The notes: generated from the sequence alone by a model not told the origin. A stretch of 64,000 nt of DNA from Pseudoramibacter porci (GCF_009696145.1 NZ_VUMO01000001.1:1-64000); one strand, 5' to 3'; shown: positions 7,768 to 17,263, numbered from the stretch's first letter. Numbers and translations: made by a program.

Positions 7768-9921
7768 ATGAGCCACATTGAAGAAGTGGATCGATTTTTG
7801 AAAAACGGCGGCATCGCCCGGCCTTTGGCTCTGGGAGAGCAGCAGCTGGAAGCGGCGGCCCGCACCGAGGGGCAGACCCTTTTGCTCGCTGTGCCAGGCA
7901 GCGGCAAGACGACGGTCGTCATTTGCCGCCTGGCCTACATGATCGGCGCCCTCGGGGTGGACCCGGACACCATCCTGACGCTGACCTTTTCTCGCTCGGG
8001 GGCAGCTGACCTTTCGGCGCGTTACCGGGAGCTCTGCGGGACGGGCCTGGCCCGGCCGCGGTTCTCGACGATCCACAGTTTCGCGCTGTCGGTGATCCGC
8101 ACCTACGAGCAGATGTACCAAAAGAAAGCCTTCGACGTCCTCGAGGACGGGGGCCAGATCGTGCGCGAGATCTACCGGGAGCTTTACCATTCCTGGCCAA
8201 CGGACAGCGACATGTCGGACATTCAGTCGGCGCTGTCGCTGATTCAAAACAAGATGCTCACCCGCGGTGAGATCGCCGAGGTCAAGGCCGGGGATTTGCC
8301 TGTCGAGAAGCTTTTCGGTGCTTACAGCCGCTACAAGCGCCGCCGTCACCTGATGGATTTCGACGACATGCTCGTCTACGCCTATCGGCTGCTCAAAAAG
8401 CACAAACGGCTCCTGGCCCATTTTCAAAACCAATACCGTAGTCTCAACATTGACGAAGCCCAGGATACCTCGACGCTGCAGTTTGCGATCATCGGTCTCT
8501 TGGCCGGGAAGGACGGCAATCTGCTCGTCGTCGGAGACGAGGACCAGAGCATTTACGGTTTTCGGGGGGCGAGCCCCAAGGCCCTCCTGCAGTTCAAGAA
8601 GCGCTACCCCAAGGGGCGGGTGCTGCTCATGGAGACGAATCGGCGCTCGACGGCCGATCTGGTGGCCGCGGCAGACCGGTTCATCCGGCTCAACAAAGAG
8701 CGTTACCCGAAACACATGGTCACCGAAAACCCCAAAGGGCTGCGCCCGGTGCGCCGGGTGGTGAGCTCGGTGGAGGCCCAATACAATTACCTCGGGACGG
8801 CGGTGCGTCAGGAGGGGAAGAACACGGCGATTCTCTACCGCAACAACGATTCGGCGATCCCGCTGATTGATCGGTTCGAGCGGGAGCATCTGCGCTACCG
8901 CCTCAAGGAGCATAGTCCGCTGTTCTTTTCCCATTTTGTTGTGCGGGACATCGCGGATTTCTTCGCCCTTGCCCAAGACCCGACGAATTACGAGGTGTTC
9001 ACGCGGATTTATTACAAGATGGACTGTGCCATCTCCAAAAAGCAGATGCAGCTGGTGGGCCGCAAAGCGCCGGAGACCTCGGTGTTCGATGCTCTTTTGG
9101 CCCTGCCCGATGTGGCGGACTGGATGACCGAGAAATGGGCTGACGAGGCCGAGGGCTTCGAGCGGCTTTCGGCCATGTCCCCCGGCCCCGGCGTGCATTT
9201 CATTGTCGACGAGCTGGGCTACCGGGAGCATCTGGCCTTTCGTGTGCATAACGGCTACCGGGAGGAAACCCTGGTGCAGAAGCTCAACATTCTTCAGATT
9301 CTTGCGAGCCGAGAGGCGACCCAGACCGCGTTTTTTGCCCGCCTGGACGCGCTGAAGGCGATGATCGCCCACCACGAGGTGGATCATACCGGCGCGGTGA
9401 CCTTGTCGACCATCCACTCGAGCAAGGGCCTGGAATTCGACAAGGTCTATCTCATCGACGCGGTGGAGGGGGAATTCCCGTCCCAGGCGGCTCTGGAAGA
9501 TTCGGAAGAGGGGCGGACCCTTTTCAACGAGGAGGTGCGCCTGTTTTACGTCGGGGTGACCCGGGCGCGCACCGAGGTCGAGATCGTCAGTGTGCGCGGG
9601 CGGAAGGAGTCCCGGTTTGTGCCGGTGTATTTAGGCGAAAAGAAGCGGAAAAAGAAAGCAAAGCCCAATAAAAAAACGCCCATCGGGGCGGTGCGGGCGG
9701 CCATGGACCGGAAACGGGATTTGAAGCGCCTGCGGGACGGCAACGTCGAAAAGGCGAAGCGCTGGCGCCAGGGCGATCATCTGGTGCACAAAAAATTCGG
9801 GACGGGCACCATCGTGAAAATCGACGGCCCGACGGCGGCGGTGCTTTTCGCGGGCGAGCGCAGCCCCCGGCAGATCGATTTGGCCATCTGCGAAGGGCGC
9901 CATTTAATCCGGCGCGTTTAG
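7768..9921 (+). CDS. UvrD/Rep-family superfamily 1 DNA helicase (PcrA-like)
   Basis: 717 residues. Motif I AVPGSGKTTV at ~40, motif Ia LTLTFSRSGA, motif II region NIDEAQDTS at ~225, motif III GDEDQSIYGFRGA, motif V TLSTIHSSKGLEFDKVYLID and motif VI VRLFYVGVTRAR. The C-terminus has a basic linker (GEKKRKKKAKPNKK) and a small KFGTGTIVKID domain like the PcrA/UvrD RNA-polymerase-binding tail. It unwinds DNA 3'-5' in repair or recombination. Its last 18 bases overlap the end of lspA on the other strand. Confidence 0.9.
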   Translation: MSHIEEVDRFLKNGGIARPLALGEQQLEAAARTEGQTLLLAVPGSGKTTVVICRLAYMIGALGVDPDTILTLTFSRSGAADLSARYRELCGTGLARPRFSTIHSFALSVIRTYEQMYQKKAFDVLEDGGQIVREIYRELYHSWPTDSDMSDIQSALSLIQNKMLTRGEIAEVKAGDLPVEKLFGAYSRYKRRRHLMDFDDMLVYAYRLLKKHKRLLAHFQNQYRSLNIDEAQDTSTLQFAIIGLLAGKDGNLLVVGDEDQSIYGFRGASPKALLQFKKRYPKGRVLLMETNRRSTADLVAAADRFIRLNKERYPKHMVTENPKGLRPVRRVVSSVEAQYNYLGTAVRQEGKNTAILYRNNDSAIPLIDRFEREHLRYRLKEHSPLFFSHFVVRDIADFFALAQDPTNYEVFTRIYYKMDCAISKKQMQLVGRKAPETSVFDALLALPDVADWMTEKWADEAEGFERLSAMSPGPGVHFIVDELGYREHLAFRVHNGYREETLVQKLNILQILASREATQTAFFARLDALKAMIAHHEVDHTGAVTLSTIHSSKGLEFDKVYLIDAVEGEFPSQAALEDSEEGRTLFNEEVRLFYVGVTRARTEVEIVSVRGRKESRFVPVYLGEKKRKKKAKPNKKTPIGAVRAAMDRKRDLKRLRDGNVEKAKRWRQGDHLVHKKFGTGTIVKIDGPTAAVLFAGERSPRQIDLAICEGRHLIRRV

Positions 9922-10365
9922 GGAGCGGATCACGACCTGAATCATGATCAGGATGCAGCCGACGACGACGAAACAATCGGCGACGTTGAAAATCGCGAAG
10001 CCGATGAGCCTGAAATCGAAGAAATCGACGACGTAGCCGAGGCGGATCCGGTCGATCAAATTGCCGATGGCGCCGCCGATGACCAGAGCAAAAGCGGTGT
10101 TGAGGGTGAGATACCCCCGGGTTTTGGGCAGCTTCAAAAACAGCCAGATGAGCACGGCGATCAGCGCCGAGGTGAGCGCGATGAGAAAAACGGATTTGCC
10201 GGCGAAAATGCTGAAGGCGGCGCCGTTGTTTTCGATATAAGTCAGGTGGAACACCCGCGGAATGATGGGCACCGTCGTCACAGGAGCGAGAAAACGCACG
10301 GCCAGCGCCTTGACGATTTGGTCGAGGGCGACGCAGACGGCGATGACAATGGCGTAAGACAACAT
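9904..10365 (-). CDS. lspA: Lipoprotein signal peptidase (signal peptidase II)
   Basis: 153 residues, four membrane segments. The two catalytic aspartates are in the conserved blocks GGAIGNLIDRIRLGYVVDFFDF and FNVADCFVVVG; also YIENNGAAFSIF. Cleaves the signal peptide of diacylglyceryl-prolipoproteins. Starts behind AAGGAGG on the minus strand, divergent from hisS. Tail-to-tail overlap with the helicase gene. Confidence 0.95.
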   Translation of the reverse strand: MLSYAIVIAVCVALDQIVKALAVRFLAPVTTVPIIPRVFHLTYIENNGAAFSIFAGKSVFLIALTSALIAVLIWLFLKLPKTRGYLTLNTAFALVIGGAIGNLIDRIRLGYVVDFFDFRLIGFAIFNVADCFVVVGCILIMIQVVIRSLNAPD

Positions 10366-10439
10366 GGGAAGACCTCCTTGTTCGTCAGTTTTTTAGCGGT
10401 TTCAATCGCCCGGAGCGGGCGTAAATCCTTTCGGGTTTA

Positions 10440-10468
10440 TTGAAATGCTCTGGATAAAATGATACACT
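10440..10468 (+). promoter_or_regulatory. Promoter of the hisS-rlmL-rlmB-rae1 unit
   Basis: TTGAAA, 17 bases, TACACT. A CGCCCG/CGGGCG hairpin lies just upstream between the divergent lspA and hisS genes. No T-box signature is visible in the short hisS leader. Confidence 0.5.
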
Positions 10469-10515
10469 AGCAACAGTCAAAAACCAATACTTTTTAGAAG
10501 GAATGCAATACAATT

Positions 10516-11763
10516 ATGGAAAAAATATCATCAAGCCCGGTTCGCGGCACCCGCGACATTCTCCCTGAAGAAATGCGCGTGCGCGACGAGCTGGAACACA
10601 CCATTGCGGGCATTTACCGTGCCCACGGCTTCTCTCGCATTGAAACGCCGGCGCTCGAAAACATCGATCTGCTCCTCGGCTCCGACGGCGGCGACAATTT
10701 AAAGATGCTCTTCACCGTGCTCAAGCGGGGCAAGAAATTTAAGCCGACGGCTGAGTCGACCCCGCACGATCTTTGCGATCAGGGGCTGCGCTACGACTTG
10801 ACCCTGCCGCTGTCCCGGTTTTACGCCAACAACGCCGACCATTTGGAAGCGCCTTTCAAGGCGATCCAGATCGGCAACGTCTTCCGCGCGGAACGCCCCC
10901 AGAAGGGCCGTTTCCGCTCCTTCAAGCAATGCGACATCGACATCATCGGCGACCCCAACGTGACGGCGGAAATCGAGCTCATCAACACCACGGCGACGGC
11001 GCTGATGGCGGCGGGCTTCTCCGATTTTACGATCAAGGTCAACGACCGGCGGCTGCTCACCCAGTTCATCATCCAGGCGGGCTTCAAGGCCGAAGATGTG
11101 GGCTCGGTGTGCATCTCTTTGGACAAGGTGGACAAAATCGGCACCGACGGCATCAAGGCGGAGCTGGTGGAAAAGGGTTACGACGCCGGGATGATCGACC
11201 GTTTTGTCGACGCGGTGGCGGACGTCAATCTGGACAACGTGGGCGACAAGGTGGACGCGCCGGAAGCGGTGGCGGATCTGAAACGGGTGGTCGACACGAT
11301 CACGCGATTGGCTCAGGGCCGCTACAACATCGAATTTGACTTCAATTTGATCCGCGGCATGGGTTATTACACCGGCGAGGTCTTCGAAGTGCGCTGGGGC
11401 GATGTGGGGTATTCCATTGCCGGGGGCGGCCGCTACGACAACATGATCGGCAAGTACATGAAGCAGTCGGTGCCGGCGGTGGGCTTCTCCATCGGGTTTG
11501 AACGCATCGTCGGGCTTCTCATGGAACGGGGCACCCACAAGCAAGGCGGGCGCAAGCGCGTCGCGCTGTTCCACCAGAAGAACGCCGACATGGTCGACGT
11601 GATCGAAAAGGCCGATAGCTTAAGAGCTGAAGGCTACGATGTCAATTTGATCGTCGAGAAGAAGAAGGTGGGCAAGCAGATTAATCATTGCGAGGAACAG
11701 GGCTACGCCGGGTTCATGGTTTACGGCCGGGATACGGATATCCGCTTCTTCGACGGTGAGTAA
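10516..11763 (+). CDS. hisS: Histidine--tRNA ligase
   Basis: 415 residues, class II synthetase. Motif 1 region begins VRGTRDILPEEMRVRDELE; motif 2 RAERPQKGRFRSFKQCDIDIIG; the histidine-specific loop FDFNLIRGMGYYTGEVFE and motif 3 AVGFSIGFERI with GGGRYDNMIG are present, so the enzyme looks catalytic rather than a HisZ paralogue. A C-terminal anticodon-binding domain of about 85 residues follows. First gene of a tightly packed unit (3 bases to the next start). Confidence 0.9.
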   Translation: MEKISSSPVRGTRDILPEEMRVRDELEHTIAGIYRAHGFSRIETPALENIDLLLGSDGGDNLKMLFTVLKRGKKFKPTAESTPHDLCDQGLRYDLTLPLSRFYANNADHLEAPFKAIQIGNVFRAERPQKGRFRSFKQCDIDIIGDPNVTAEIELINTTATALMAAGFSDFTIKVNDRRLLTQFIIQAGFKAEDVGSVCISLDKVDKIGTDGIKAELVEKGYDAGMIDRFVDAVADVNLDNVGDKVDAPEAVADLKRVVDTITRLAQGRYNIEFDFNLIRGMGYYTGEVFEVRWGDVGYSIAGGGRYDNMIGKYMKQSVPAVGFSIGFERIVGLLMERGTHKQGGRKRVALFHQKNADMVDVIEKADSLRAEGYDVNLIVEKKKVGKQINHCEEQGYAGFMVYGRDTDIRFFDGE

Positions 11764-11766
11764 GGG

Positions 11767-12948
11767 ATGTTTGAACTCATTGCGACGACGGCCTTCGGAC
11801 TGGAGAGCGTCGTCAAGCAGGAAATTAAAGATTTAGGCTACGCGATCACGGCGGTGGAGGATGGCCGCGTCCACTTCGAAGGGGACGCGGCGGCCATCGC
11901 CCGGGCCAATCTCTGGCTGCGCTGCGCCGACCGGGTGCTGCTCACCGTGGGGGCCTTCCGCGCGGTGACTTTCGACGAGCTTTTCGAGAAGACCCGTGCC
12001 TTGCCTTGGGAAGACTATATCCCGCGGGACGGGGCTTTTCCGGCGGCGAAGATTTCGTCGGTGAAGTCTCAGCTTTTCAGTAAATCGGACGGACAGCGCA
12101 TTGTTAAAAAGGCGGTGGCCGTGCGCTTGGGTGAGGCCTACGGCCTTCGCCAGCTGCCGGAGACAGGCGCCGCCTACCCGATTTTCATCAAGCTGCTCAA
12201 GGACCAGGTGACCTTGGCCATCAACACCAGCGGGGAGGGGCTTAACAAGCGGGGCTACCGCGCCCACGGCAATGGCGCGCCCCTTAAGGAGACGATGGCG
12301 GCGGCGCTGGTAAAGCTGTCCCGGTGGCGGCCGGACCGCTTCTTTTTGGATCCGCTGTGCGGCTCTGGGACCATCGTCATTGAGGCGGCCATGATCGGCC
12401 GCCGTCAGGCGCCGGGGAGAAACCGCCATTTCGACGCCGAGGCTTGGCCTCTCGTCGGGAAAAACCCTTGGGCACAGGCCCGGGAAGAGGCGGCAGACGT
12501 CCTCGCGAAGAGCCCGTCTTTTCGAGTGTTGGGCAGTGATATCGATCCGGCTGCCCTCAAACAGGCACGAACCAACGCGGCGCTGGCCGGGGTGAGCGAT
12601 TATACGGCCTTTCAGCGCCTGCCGGTGCAGCAGGTGCGCACCCACCGGCGTTACGGCGTCATTGTGACCAATCCGCCCTACGGTGTGCGCTTGTCGGATC
12701 AGCCGGCGGTGGCCAAACTCACCCGGGAGATGGGCACAGTCTTTCGGGCGATGCCCGACTGGTCCTATTTCATTTTGAGCGGCTACGAAGATTTTGAGCG
12801 GGATTTCGGCCAGAAGGCGACCAAGAACCGCAAGCTCTACAACAGTATGATTAAAACGTATTTCTACCAGTATTACGGCCCATTGCCGCCGAGAAAGGGA
12901 CGCCTTCAGGCGATGGCCGGAGAAAGGGAAACAAGCCATGAAACATGA
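11767..12948 (+). CDS. THUMP-domain class I RNA methyltransferase (RlmL/YpsC-like)
   Basis: 393 residues. The N-terminal ~160 are a ferredoxin-like plus THUMP RNA-binding domain; the methyltransferase has the SAM motif DPLCGSGTIVIEAAM (~195) and catalytic VTNPPYGVRL (~300). The family methylates guanine N2 in 23S rRNA (G2445 in E. coli). Starts 3 bases after hisS and ends 11 bases inside rlmB, so it is co-translated. Confidence 0.88.
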   Translation: MFELIATTAFGLESVVKQEIKDLGYAITAVEDGRVHFEGDAAAIARANLWLRCADRVLLTVGAFRAVTFDELFEKTRALPWEDYIPRDGAFPAAKISSVKSQLFSKSDGQRIVKKAVAVRLGEAYGLRQLPETGAAYPIFIKLLKDQVTLAINTSGEGLNKRGYRAHGNGAPLKETMAAALVKLSRWRPDRFFLDPLCGSGTIVIEAAMIGRRQAPGRNRHFDAEAWPLVGKNPWAQAREEAADVLAKSPSFRVLGSDIDPAALKQARTNAALAGVSDYTAFQRLPVQQVRTHRRYGVIVTNPPYGVRLSDQPAVAKLTREMGTVFRAMPDWSYFILSGYEDFERDFGQKATKNRKLYNSMIKTYFYQYYGPLPPRKGRLQAMAGERETSHET

Positions 12949-13753
12949 CAAGGGCAGCCGCCCGCGCAAAAACCACAGAGGCAGCGCCTGGAGTGAGGCG
13001 CCGGCGGAAAACGACGGCTTTGTGATCGTCGGGAAAAACCCCGTGCGTGAGGCCCTCCGGGAGGGGCGGCAGATCGACCGCCTGGACGTGATGAAGGACA
13101 ACCGCGACCACGTCCTCGGGGATATCGTCGCCCAGGCGAAGAAGCGGGGCATTGTGGTACGCTCGGTGGAAAAGCAGAAGCTCAACCAGATCGCCAGGGA
13201 TGCGGGCTTTGAAAACACCAATCACCAGGGGATCGCCGCGATGATGGCGCCCTTTGATTACGTGAGCCTCGACGCGGTGCTCAGGCCTGAGGAAGACCAG
13301 CTCATCGTGATCCTCGACCACATTCTCGATCCCCACAATTTCGGGGCCATCGTGCGCTCGGCGAATTTGTGCGGGGCGTCGGCGGTGATCTTCCCAGACA
13401 GACGCTCGGCGTCGGTGACGGCGGTGTCCATGAAGGCGTCGGCCGGGGCGATGAACGCCACGGCGATGGTGAAGGTGGCCAACCTCACCCAGGCCATTGA
13501 GACCCTCAAGGACGCGGGCTTCTGGATCGCGGCGGCGGACATGGACGGTCAGCCATACGACAAGCTGGATTGGCGGGGGAAGATGGCCCTGGTGGTCGGC
13601 AGCGAAGGCGCCGGGGTCAGCCCCAATGTGAAGAAGCACTGCGACTTCATCGCCTCGATCCCCAATTACGGGACAGTGGATTCCTTTAACGCCTCGGTGG
13701 CGGCCGGGGTGCTGCTCTGCGAAGCGGCCCGTCAGCGCCATGGCGGTCAGTAA
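12938..13753 (+). CDS. rlmB: 23S rRNA 2'-O-ribose methyltransferase, TrmH/SpoU family
   Basis: 271 residues: substrate-binding N-terminus (GKNPVREALREGRQIDRL), then the SPOUT knot with motif 1 ILDHILDPHNFGAIVRSANLCGA, motif 2 LVVGSEGAGVSP and motif 3 IPNYGTVDSFNASVAAGVLL. RlmB modifies G2251. A ~25-residue charged N-terminal extension is present. Overlaps both neighbours; rlmB-rae1 adjacency is conserved in Bacillota. Confidence 0.92.
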   Translation: MKHDKGSRPRKNHRGSAWSEAPAENDGFVIVGKNPVREALREGRQIDRLDVMKDNRDHVLGDIVAQAKKRGIVVRSVEKQKLNQIARDAGFENTNHQGIAAMMAPFDYVSLDAVLRPEEDQLIVILDHILDPHNFGAIVRSANLCGASAVIFPDRRSASVTAVSMKASAGAMNATAMVKVANLTQAIETLKDAGFWIAAADMDGQPYDKLDWRGKMALVVGSEGAGVSPNVKKHCDFIASIPNYGTVDSFNASVAAGVLLCEAARQRHGGQ

Positions 13754-14312
13754 GCCGACCCTCATCGTCGACGGCTACAACGTGATCCATGCCCGGGCTG
13801 ATGGGGCGAACCGCCCGGTGGGTGACTTGGAGAGCGAGCGGGATTGGCTCATCGCTGCGGTGGCGGATTACAGCGGCTACCGCGGGGTCTCGGCGGTGGT
13901 GGTTTTCGACGCGTACAACCGCAAGGATCTCGAGAACCGGGAGACCACGGTCAGCGGGGTGCAGGTGGTGTTCACGAAGTTTGGCGAGACGGCGGATACT
14001 TACATCGAGGCGCTGGTCTACGCGATCATGGGCAGCCACCCCGAAGCGCGGCGGAGCCGCCGCAACCGCCGGGTTGAGGTGGTCTCGTCGGACAGTGCGG
14101 TGCAGCAGCTCGTCCTCGGGGGCGGCGCGACGCGGATGTCCGCCCGGGAGTGGCTGATCGATGTCAAACGGGTGAAAAGGCGCTCAGCCCACCTGAAGCA
14201 GGAGAAGGTGCCGGTGCAGCACAACCGCCTGTCGGAGACGGTGAACGCCGACGTGCACGCGACGCTCGACGCGATGCGCAAGTCGGACGTGGCGGTGAAT
14301 CAGAAAAAATGA
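13740..14312 (+). CDS. rae1: NYN-domain ribosome-associated endoribonuclease (YacP/Rae1)
   Basis: 190 residues. PIN/NYN acidic positions appear in LIVDGYNVIHA, VVVFDAYN, ETADTYIEALV and VVSSDSAVQQLVLGGGA. B. subtilis Rae1 cleaves mRNA in the ribosomal A site. Starts 14 bases inside rlmB. The C-terminal ~50 residues are basic. Family assignment is secure; cleavage activity is inferred. Confidence 0.88.
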   Translation: MAVSKPTLIVDGYNVIHARADGANRPVGDLESERDWLIAAVADYSGYRGVSAVVVFDAYNRKDLENRETTVSGVQVVFTKFGETADTYIEALVYAIMGSHPEARRSRRNRRVEVVSSDSAVQQLVLGGGATRMSAREWLIDVKRVKRRSAHLKQEKVPVQHNRLSETVNADVHATLDAMRKSDVAVNQKK

Positions 14313-14323
14313 CGCCATGGGAC

Positions 14324-14357
14324 AAGGCCTTTAAATTTGCTTAAAGGCCTTATTTTT
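14324..14357 (+). terminator. Terminator of the hisS-rae1 unit
   Basis: Perfect 11-bp stem AAGGCCTTTAA/TTAAAGGCCTT, six-base loop, then TATTTTTG. Confidence 0.9.
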
Positions 14358-14449
14358 GTGTTCGTTTGATCCTGCGGGGATGTGAACAAAACGTTTTCTC
14401 GGGTCAAATATGAAATTATGTAAAAATACGAATTTCTTGCACATTGGCG

Positions 14450-14478
14450 TGGACAAGGGAAAAACAGCGGTGTATAAT
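14450..14478 (+). promoter_or_regulatory. Promoter of the transketolase-transaldolase unit
   Basis: TGGACA, 17 bases, TATAAT. The transcript would have a leader of about 80 bases before the first gene. Confidence 0.65.
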
Positions 14479-14562
14479 ACAAATAAAAGTTGTCAGGGTT
14501 TACTGAACTGAAATAATGTAACAATGTAAAAACCCAAAATTGTGAGATTAAAGGAGATTTTT

Positions 14563-15366
14563 ATGGAAGATCTGAAAGCCATTGCTAAAGAAATCCGTCG
14601 CGATATCGTCAAAAGCATTGGAAAAGCGGCTTCTGGCCATCCGGGCGGCTCGCTGTCGGCTGTGGAAATGCTGACCCTTTTGTATTTTGAAAAGATGAAT
14701 GTGGATCCGAAGAACCCGACCAAGGCTGACCGGGACCGCTTCGTTCTCTCTAAGGGCCACGCGGCACCGGCTCTTTACGCGACACTGGCGAACCGCGGCT
14801 TTTTCCCGAAGGAAGAGCTGGACCACCTGCGTCAGGTCGGTGCGAACCTTCAGGGGCATCCGTCGATGCACACCCCGGGCGTCGATATGGCGACTGGCTC
14901 TCTCGGCCAGGGATTTTCCACGGCGGTGGGCATGGCCCTCGGCGCAAAGCATCAGGGCGCCTCATGGCACACCTACGCGATCCTCGGTGACGGCGAAATC
15001 GAAGAAGGCATCATCTGGGAAGCGGCGATGGCGGCTTCCAATTACGGTCTGTCCAATTTGACGGCCTTCGTCGACAACAACAACCTGCAGATCGACGGTC
15101 AGGTTTCCGACGTCATGAACCCGTACCCCATCGATGAAAAATTTGCGGCTTTCGGCTGGAACGTCATCAACGTCGCGGACGGGAACGATATTGACCAGCT
15201 CAGAGCGGCCCTCGATCAGGCCGAAGCCTGCACGGACAAGCCGTCAGTGCTCGTCTGCAAGACAGTGAAGGGCAAGGGCGTTTCCTTCATGGAAAATGAA
15301 GTCGGCTGGCACGGCAAGGGACCGAATCCGGAACAGGTCGAACAGGCCCTGAAGGATTTGGCGTAA
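14563..15366 (+). CDS. Transketolase, N-terminal (TPP-binding) subunit
   Basis: 267 residues from ATG 14563 behind AAGGAG; TTG-type starts further up are not supported. Contains the thiamine diphosphate signature GDGEIEEGIIWEAAMAASNYGLSNLTAFVDNNNLQIDG (with the terminal NN) and SKGHAAPALYATLANRG. In split transketolases this subunit pairs with the pyrimidine-binding/C-terminal half encoded next. Transfers two-carbon units in the non-oxidative pentose phosphate pathway. Confidence 0.94.
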   Translation: MEDLKAIAKEIRRDIVKSIGKAASGHPGGSLSAVEMLTLLYFEKMNVDPKNPTKADRDRFVLSKGHAAPALYATLANRGFFPKEELDHLRQVGANLQGHPSMHTPGVDMATGSLGQGFSTAVGMALGAKHQGASWHTYAILGDGEIEEGIIWEAAMAASNYGLSNLTAFVDNNNLQIDGQVSDVMNPYPIDEKFAAFGWNVINVADGNDIDQLRAALDQAEACTDKPSVLVCKTVKGKGVSFMENEVGWHGKGPNPEQVEQALKDLA

Positions 15367-15392
15367 TCGGGTTCCAACGAGGAGAGTAGAAC

Positions 15393-16328
15393 ATGGAAAA
15401 AATCGCTACAAGAGAAGCATACGGCAAATACCTTGTCGAATTGGGCAAGAAGAATCCGAAAATCGTCGTGTTCGACGGGGATTTATCCGGCGCGACGAAG
15501 ACCTCGTATTTTAGAGACGCTTTCCCGGATCGTCATTTTAACGCCGGGATCGCTGAAGCGGATTTGATGGGCATGGCCGCCGGGATTTCGACGACGGGCC
15601 TGATCCCCTTCGCGTCGACCTTCGCCATTTTCGGAGCGGGACGCGCCTTTGAAATCATCCGCAACAGCATTTGCTACCCGAATCTGAACGTGAATATCTG
15701 CTGCACCCACGCGGGGCTTTCCGTTGGGGAAGACGGCGGCTCTCACCAGTCGGTGGAAGATATCGCCCTGATGCGCGTGCTGCCGAATATGCACGTTTTC
15801 GTCCCGGCTGACGCGGTGGAAACCCGCCGGATGCTCGACGCGGCGCTGACCATTGACGGGCCGGTTTACATCCGCCTGTGCCGTCTGGCGACCAACGTCG
15901 TCCTGCCGGAAGATTACGAATTTGTTCCGGGCAAGGCTGTGGAACTGAAGTCCGGCGCGGACGTGACGATCATGGCGGTCGGCCTGATGGTCGAACGGGC
16001 CTTGGAAGCGGCGGAAGCCCTCAAGGCGGAAGGCATTAACGCCCGCGTGCTCAATATGGGCTCCATCAAACCCATCGACCGCGACGCCATCGAAGCGGCG
16101 GCGAAGGAAACCGGCGCCATCGTCACGGCGGAAGAACACTCGGTCATCGGCGGGCTCGCCGGTGCGGTTTGCGAAGTCCTCGCGGAAACGACGCCGTGCC
16201 CGGTGGAAAAGGTCGGCATCAACGACGTCTTCGGCCAGTCTGGCAAGGCGCCGGAAGTCCTCGAAGCTTACGGCCTGACGGCGGATCACATCGTCAAAGC
16301 CGCCAAGGACGCCATCGCCCGCAAATAA
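15393..16328 (+). CDS. Transketolase, C-terminal subunit
   Basis: 311 residues: pyrimidine-binding domain (FDGDLSGATKTSYF, FNAGIAEADLMGMAAGIS, with the catalytic-type Glu, and THAGLSVGEDGGSHQ) and the C-terminal transketolase domain (VGLMVERALEAAEALKAEG). Starts 26 bases after the N-terminal subunit with an ACGAGGAG site, so stoichiometric expression is expected. Confidence 0.94.
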   Translation: MEKIATREAYGKYLVELGKKNPKIVVFDGDLSGATKTSYFRDAFPDRHFNAGIAEADLMGMAAGISTTGLIPFASTFAIFGAGRAFEIIRNSICYPNLNVNICCTHAGLSVGEDGGSHQSVEDIALMRVLPNMHVFVPADAVETRRMLDAALTIDGPVYIRLCRLATNVVLPEDYEFVPGKAVELKSGADVTIMAVGLMVERALEAAEALKAEGINARVLNMGSIKPIDRDAIEAAAKETGAIVTAEEHSVIGGLAGAVCEVLAETTPCPVEKVGINDVFGQSGKAPEVLEAYGLTADHIVKAAKDAIARK

Positions 16329-16400
16329 TCCGTTAAACCCCCGGCAGCCGCCTGAGAACGGGCGGCCGCCTGTTTATTTAAAATTAAGAGGAGTGACATT

Positions 16401-17057
16401 ATGAAATTTTTTCTCGATACTGCGAATGTAGATGATATCCGCCGCGCCAACGACATGGGCGTGATTCAAGGGGTCACGACCAACCCGTCGCTGATCGCCA
16501 AGGAAGGGCGCGATTTTAACGAAGTCATCAAGGAAATCACCTCGATTGTCGACGGACCGATTTCCGGCGAAGTCAAGGCGACGACTACCGACGCCGAAGG
16601 CATGATCAAAGAAGGGCGCGAAATCGCCAAAATCCACCCGAATATGGTTGTCAAGATCCCGATGACCGAAGAAGGGCTGAAGGCGACGAAAGTCCTGTCC
16701 AGCGAAGGCATCAAGTGCAACGTGACCTTGATTTTCTCACCGGCGCAGGCGATCCTCGCGGCGCTGGCCGGTGCAGCTTACGTTTCCCCGTTCCTGGGCC
16801 GTCTCGACGACATCGCAACGCCTGGGATCGAATTGGTCCAGACCATTGCGGAAGTGTTCGAAGTTCAGGGCATCGAAACGGAAATCATCGCGGCGTCCAT
16901 CCGCAACCCGATCCACGTGGTCGACTGTGCGGCAGCCGGCGCGGATATCTGCACGATCCCTATGAAGGTCGTCGAACAGATGACCCATCATCCGCTGACC
17001 GATATCGGCATTAAGAATTTCCAGCGGGATTACATCGCGGTATTCGGCGACAAGTAA
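16401..17057 (+). CDS. Transaldolase / fructose-6-phosphate aldolase family protein
   Basis: 218 residues, the short (class 3/FSA-MipB) form. Schiff-base lysine region [15 protein letters not shown]-terminus [39 protein letters not shown]. With split transketolase it completes a non-oxidative pentose phosphate module. A GC-rich imperfect hairpin (16342-16371) between tkt and this gene may reduce its read-through. Confidence 0.93.
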   Translation: MKFFLDTANVDDIRRANDMGVIQGVTTNPSLIAKEGRDFNEVIKEITSIVDGPISGEVKATTTDAEGMIKEGREIAKIHPNMVVKIPMTEEGLKATKVLSSEGIKCNVTLIFSPAQAILAALAGAAYVSPFLGRLDDIATPGIELVQTIAEVFEVQGIETEIIAASIRNPIHVVDCAAAGADICTIPMKVVEQMTHHPLTDIGIKNFQRDYIAVFGDK

Positions 17058-17090
17058 GGCAAAAACAGCCTGGATCTCCAAAAGAAAACA

Positions 17091-17119
17091 GGGCCGGCGC
17101 ACGCCGGCTCATTTTTTTT
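17091..17119 (+). terminator. Terminator of the pentose phosphate unit
   Basis: GCCGGC/GCCGGC stem extended by flanking G-C pairs, followed by ATTTTTTTT. Confidence 0.85.
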
Positions 17120-17129
17120 AAAATTGTCC

Positions 17130-17158
17130 TTGACTTTGAGGATGATTTTCGGTAAACT
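17130..17158 (+). promoter_or_regulatory. Promoter of the tRNA-Tyr/tRNA-Thr unit
   Basis: TTGACT, 17 bases, TAAACT, about 18 bases upstream of mature tRNA-Tyr. Confidence 0.6.
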
Positions 17159-17176
17159 ATAGAAGTTCTCAAGTGA

Positions 17177-17261
17177 GGGGAAATGCCCGAGTGGCTAAAG
17201 GGGGCGGACTGTAAATCCGTTGACTTAGTCTACGATGGTTCGAATCCATCTTTCCCCACCA
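17177..17261 (+). tRNA. tRNA-Tyr (anticodon GTA)
   Basis: Class II tRNA with long variable arm. Acceptor GGGGAAA/TTTCCCC, encoded ACCA end, anticodon GTA at 17211-17213 in loop CTGTAAA, T-arm GATGGTTCGAATCCATC. Confidence 0.95.
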
Positions 17262-17263
17262 TT

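Noticed and set aside
7738-9417. 559-codon minus-strand frame opposite the helicase gene
   Set aside because: Shadow frame created by high third-position GC; the plus frame contains all superfamily 1 helicase motifs.
10466-10515. T-box riboswitch upstream of hisS
   Set aside because: The leader is only about 40 bases and has no T-box consensus or antiterminator.
10699-13765. Several long minus-strand frames opposite hisS, the methyltransferase genes and rae1
   Set aside because: GC-rich codon shadows; Arg/His/Gly-rich nonsense with no motif or ribosome site.
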